DNA of 7,946 nt from Luteococcus sp043424415 (GTDB lineage: Bacteria > Actinomycetota > Actinomycetes > Propionibacteriales > Propionibacteriaceae), in NCBI RefSeq assembly GCF_043424415.1, contig NZ_JBHWOO010000045.1, forward strand, positions 1 through 7,946, read 5' to 3'. Position 1 is the stretch's first letter, and every line of letters begins with the position of its first letter. Shown piece after piece: positions 6,134 through 7,946 of the stretch. The position numbers and the translations under genes are program-made. The notes under the pieces were generated by a model. The model was not told where the DNA came from. It made no database searches and was given only the letters and a program-made list of their open reading frames with translations.

Positions 6134-6556
6134 ATGAGTCAGGACTGGGTGTCGCCGGTGGAGACTGATCGTGTCTTCGATGCCCGCGATGCCCTGCGAC
6201 GTACCGCCGCACTGGGTGGCTTCTGCCTGGCCCAAGGCCTCCTGGTCGCGGTCTGGGGTCGCGGGTTGCCGTGTCCCCTGCGTGCCGCCACTGGTCTGCT
6301 GTGCCCGGTCTGTGGCGCCACCACCGCGGGGATCCACCTGCTGCACGGCGAATTCGGCCACGCCTGGGCGGCCAATCCGGTCGCCATCCTGGCGGGGCTG
6401 CTGCTGGCGGTCTGCGTGGCCGCCTGGACGGTCGAGGCGCTCGGTGGACCGGCGCCCAGGCCGCTGCGCCGGTGGGCTCCCATCACCCTCGACCGGGTGC
6501 TGCTGTGGTCCGCGGCACCCCTGCTTGTCTTCACCGTCGTCCGCAACCTGGGCTGA
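6134..6556 (+). CDS. DUF2752 membrane protein
   Basis: This encodes a 140-aa protein with the DUF2752 signature: CP at 47-48, then GLLCPVCGATTAGIHLLHGE (Cys57, Cys60), then FGHAWAANP. Membrane segments lie at about 24-42, 82-103 and 121-137. The paired CPxCG cysteines sit near the membrane face in this family and could bind metal or react with thiols, but I know of no settled function. ATG at 6125 and GTG at 6128 are in frame, yet AGGGGAGG ends directly before 6125. The ATG at 6134 has the right nine-base spacing and was chosen. The gene is divergent from the RDD gene, with 137 bp between the two starts. It is followed by about 250 bp of non-coding DNA before nrdR, so it is probably not in the nrd operon. 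Confidence 0.85.
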   Translation: MSQDWVSPVETDRVFDARDALRRTAALGGFCLAQGLLVAVWGRGLPCPLRAATGLLCPVCGATTAGIHLLHGEFGHAWAANPVAILAGLLLAVCVAAWTVEALGGPAPRPLRRWAPITLDRVLLWSAAPLLVFTVVRNLG

Positions 6557-6601
6557 TCCGTCCATCCCCGAACAGGCATGGATGGTGCTGGCGTGTCCAG
6601 T

Positions 6602-6630
6602 TTGATTCTGAGCGGGGGTGGACCTACGGT
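6602..6630 (+). promoter_or_regulatory. Candidate promoter of nrdR-nrdJ
   Basis: TTGATT (6602-6607) and TACGGT (6625-6630) are separated by 17 bp, a plausible vegetative sigma-factor promoter. Transcription would start near 6637, inside the first NrdR-box-like site, which fits repression by steric block. This comes from pattern matching only. Confidence 0.4.
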
Positions 6631-6646
6631 TGTCCATATCTAGTGG
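6631..6646 (+). promoter_or_regulatory. NrdR-box-like site 1
   Basis: TGTCCATATCTAGTGG matches most of the core of the known NrdR box (acaCwAtATaTwGtgt): C, A, T, A, T, T, A, G, T, G in register. It lies 161 bp upstream of nrdR. NrdR is known to bind paired boxes in promoters of ribonucleotide reductase genes and often its own. Confidence 0.6.
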
Positions 6647-6662
6647 TTGCGGGTGGTTGAAC

Positions 6663-6678
6663 AGCCCACAAGTTGTGG
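6663..6678 (+). promoter_or_regulatory. NrdR-box-like site 2 (palindrome CCACAAGTTGTGG)
   Basis: AGCCCACAAGTTGTGG agrees with site 1 at 10 of 16 positions (CCA.A..T.GTGG) and sits exactly 32 bp downstream, about three helical turns, as expected for paired NrdR boxes. Its core is a perfect 6-1-6 palindrome. Its match to the published consensus core is weaker than that of site 1. Confidence 0.5.
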
Positions 6679-6691
6679 TTCAAGCGGCAAC

Positions 6692-6723
6692 TTGTCCACA
6701 CCGCGTCCACAAGTCCATCCACA
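6692..6723 (+). promoter_or_regulatory. Cluster of DnaA-box-like 9-mers
   Basis: TTGTCCACA (6692-6700) is identical to the DnaA box favoured in high-GC actinobacteria. GCGTCCACA (6703-6711) and CCATCCACA (6715-6723) are weaker copies on the same strand. A fourth, TTGTCCATA (6630-6638), overlaps NrdR-box site 1. The cluster lies between the candidate promoter and the nrdR start. DnaA control of ribonucleotide reductase genes is known in E. coli (nrdAB). Its occurrence here is inferred. Confidence 0.4.
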
Positions 6724-6806
6724 GCCGACACATCCTGCATGCCCCCGGGCAGGGCTTCTGCCTGCCCCCACAGCGGCATGCCCCGACCCAGAACGGAGGC
6801 CTGGCC

Positions 6807-7271
6807 ATGCACTGCCCCTTCTGCCGCAACGGCGATTCACGCGTGCTCGACTCTCGGGCCGCCGACGACGGCTGCAGCATCCGCAGGCGCCGCCAGTGCC
6901 CCGCCTGCGAGCGACGCTTCACCACGATCGAACAGGTCCAGCTCTCGGTGCTGAAGAAGTCCGGGGTCAGCGAGCCGTTCAACCGCGAGAAGGTGGTCAA
7001 CGGCGTCCGCAAGGCCTGCAAGGGTCGCCCGGTCAGCGAGGCCGACCTTGCCCGCCTGGGCCAGCGCGTCGAGGAGACCCTGCGCGCCAGCGGGCAGGGC
7101 GAGATCCCCACCGACGAGGTGGGCGTGGCCATCCTCGAGCCGCTGCGCGAACTCGACCAGGTGGCCTACTTGCGCTTCGCCAGCGTCTACCAGCACTACC
7201 AGGGAGTCGAGGACTTCGAGGCCGAGATCGCGCGACTGCGCAGCTCCGGTCCGGTCTCCGACCCGGCCTGA
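6807..7271 (+). CDS. nrdR: Transcriptional repressor NrdR
   Basis: This encodes a 154-aa regulator, the normal length for NrdR. It senses ATP/dATP and represses ribonucleotide reductase genes by binding NrdR boxes. The N-terminus is a zinc ribbon with Cys3, Cys6, Cys31 and Cys34 (MHCPFCRNGDSRVLDSR and RRRRQCPACERRFTT). Residues about 46-136 are the ATP-cone, starting VLKKSGVSEPFNREKVVNGV and ending near AYLRFASVYQHYQ. The ATG at 6807 follows GGAGG (6795-6799) with a seven-base gap. The frame is open further upstream, but the leader there is non-coding and holds the regulatory sites. nrdJ begins 78 bp downstream on the same strand, so the repressor and its target enzyme probably share a transcript, giving autoregulation. 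Confidence 0.97.
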   Translation: MHCPFCRNGDSRVLDSRAADDGCSIRRRRQCPACERRFTTIEQVQLSVLKKSGVSEPFNREKVVNGVRKACKGRPVSEADLARLGQRVEETLRASGQGEIPTDEVGVAILEPLRELDQVAYLRFASVYQHYQGVEDFEAEIARLRSSGPVSDPA

Positions 7272-7289
7272 GCACCACCCAAGAACCCC

Positions 7290-7311
7290 GCTGGCCGTCG
7301 CATCGGCCAGC
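7290..7311 (+). other. Hairpin between nrdR and nrdJ
   Basis: GCTGGCCG (7290-7297) and CGGCCAGC (7304-7311) form a perfect 8-bp stem with a TCGCAT loop. It is not followed by a T-tract. It could be a weak terminator or RNA-processing/stability element adjusting nrdJ expression relative to nrdR, or a terminator that leaves nrdJ with its own promoter. Confidence 0.5.
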
Positions 7312-7349
7312 CGTCACATGGAACAAAACCCCCAAGGAGAAGGAAGAGC

Positions 7350-7946
7350 ATGACCGACACCAGCAGGACGGCGCGTCGCCAGCCGGCCACCAAGAAGGCC
7401 ACCGGCCTGACCATCGAGCGCGTCTTCTCCACCGAGGGCACCCACCCCTATGACGAGGTGAGCTGGGAGAAGCGCGACGTCGTGCAGACCAACTGGAAGA
7501 CCGGCGAGACCGTCTTCGAGCAGAACGGCGTCGAGTTCCCCGACTTCTGGAGCCTCAACGCCTCCACCATCGTCACCACCAAGTACTTCCGAGGCGCCCT
7601 GGGCACCGAGCAGCGCGAGACCGGCCTGAAGCAGCTCATCGACCGCGTCGTGAAGTCCTACTCCAAGGCCGGCCTGGACAACGGCTACTTCGCCACCGCG
7701 AAGGACGCCCAGGTCTTCGAGGAGGAGCTGTGCTGGATGCTGCTGCACCAGTACTTCAGCTTCAACTCGCCCGTCTGGTTCAACGTCGGCACCTCGAGCC
7801 CGCAGCAGGTCAGCGCCTGCTTCATCCTGAGCGTCGAGGACTCGATGGACTCCATCCTGAACTGGTACAAGGAGGAGGGCTTCATCTTCAAGGGCGGCTC
7901 CGGCGCCGGCCTCAACCTGTCCCGCATCCGTTCCAGCAAGGAGCTG
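7350..7946 (+). CDS. nrdJ: Vitamin B12-dependent (class II) ribonucleotide reductase, 5' part
   Basis: The first 199 codons are present and the gene runs off the window. The enzyme reduces ribonucleotides to deoxyribonucleotides in the cytoplasm using an adenosylcobalamin radical, independent of oxygen. The lead segment MTDTSRTARR is followed by LTIERVFSTEGTHPYDEVSW and KRDVVQTNWKTGETVFEQNG, characteristic of the NrdJ N-terminus. Then come FSFNSPVWFNVGTSSPQQVS with Cys157 in SACFIL, the conserved active-site cysteine of the redox pair, and FIFKGGSGAGLNLSRIRSSKE, the glycine-rich substrate-site region. The ATG at 7350 is preceded by AAGGAGAAGGAAGAGC, a strong ribosome-binding site. Full-length actinobacterial NrdJ proteins are usually about 900-1000 aa, so roughly a fifth is visible. 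It lies downstream of nrdR, its expected regulator. Confidence 0.96.
   Translation, partial: MTDTSRTARRQPATKKATGLTIERVFSTEGTHPYDEVSWEKRDVVQTNWKTGETVFEQNGVEFPDFWSLNASTIVTTKYFRGALGTEQRETGLKQLIDRVVKSYSKAGLDNGYFATAKDAQVFEEELCWMLLHQYFSFNSPVWFNVGTSSPQQVSACFILSVEDSMDSILNWYKEEGFIFKGGSGAGLNLSRIRSSKEL

Noticed and set aside
6561..6586. Terminator hairpin after the DUF2752 gene (CCATCC / GGATGG)
   Set aside because: It has only six pairs, a 12-nt loop and no T-tract, too weak to call.
6618..6806. N-terminal extension of NrdR to an ATG at 6618
   Set aside because: NrdR always begins at the zinc ribbon MHCPFC, and a good ribosome-binding site precedes the ATG at 6807. The upstream stretch holds promoter and operator-like sites.
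6557..6806. Cobalamin riboswitch upstream of nrdR-nrdJ
   Set aside because: I looked for the B12-box sequence typical of cobalamin riboswitches and saw none. The leader is short and filled by protein-binding-like sites. NrdJ is itself B12-dependent, so such a switch would be unexpected here.
6647..7453. 268-aa plus-strand open frame overlapping nrdR and nrdJ
   Set aside because: It is Arg/Pro-rich and out of frame with both nrdR and nrdJ, which are certain.

Overview
The window looks like the chromosome of a high-GC actinobacterium. Propionibacteriaceae (Cutibacterium/Acidipropionibacterium-like) is my best guess. The reasons are the strongly GC-rich third codon positions, the nrdR-nrdJ gene pair encoding a B12-dependent ribonucleotide reductase, actinobacterial DUF2752 and RDD membrane proteins, and transposase types common in that group. 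This is inference from gene content, not a species identification.

Layout. (1) 1-1000: a secreted protein of unknown function on the minus strand. It is visibly lower in GC than everything to its right and carries a signal peptide and an FPVIADP motif. (2) 1001-2690: a complete-looking IS1634-type (IS4 superfamily) insertion sequence with 22-bp imperfect terminal inverted repeats and an intact 517-aa transposase on the minus strand. (3) 2691 to about 5220: a graveyard of transposases, all on the minus strand. An old integrase-type element (degenerate OrfA plus OrfB) is split by a second, IS3-family element at about 2955-4295. The outer OrfB reads smoothly across the inserted element, which fixes the nesting order. 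Both elements are damaged. The inner one has a frameshift and three in-frame stops in OrfB. The outer one has a probable ATG-to-ACG start loss, frameshifts, and a catalytic Glu changed to Asp. (4) 5321-7946: ordinary-looking host genes. These are a terminator hairpin, a minus-strand RDD-family membrane protein with a Pro/Gln-rich repeat N-terminus, a plus-strand DUF2752 membrane protein, nrdR, and the first 199 codons of nrdJ, which runs off the window end.

How the genes relate. nrdR and nrdJ form the functional unit. NrdR is the nucleotide-sensing repressor of ribonucleotide reductase genes and NrdJ is the enzyme it would control. The 250-bp leader of nrdR holds a candidate promoter, two matching 16-bp NrdR-box-like sites exactly 32 bp apart, and several DnaA-box-like 9-mers. 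This suggests nucleotide-level and possibly replication-linked control of dNTP synthesis.

I did not find a clearly new multi-gene system. The best leads are the regulatory leader of nrdR, the nested insertion with reconstructable junctions, and the low-GC secreted protein next to the IS1634 element.
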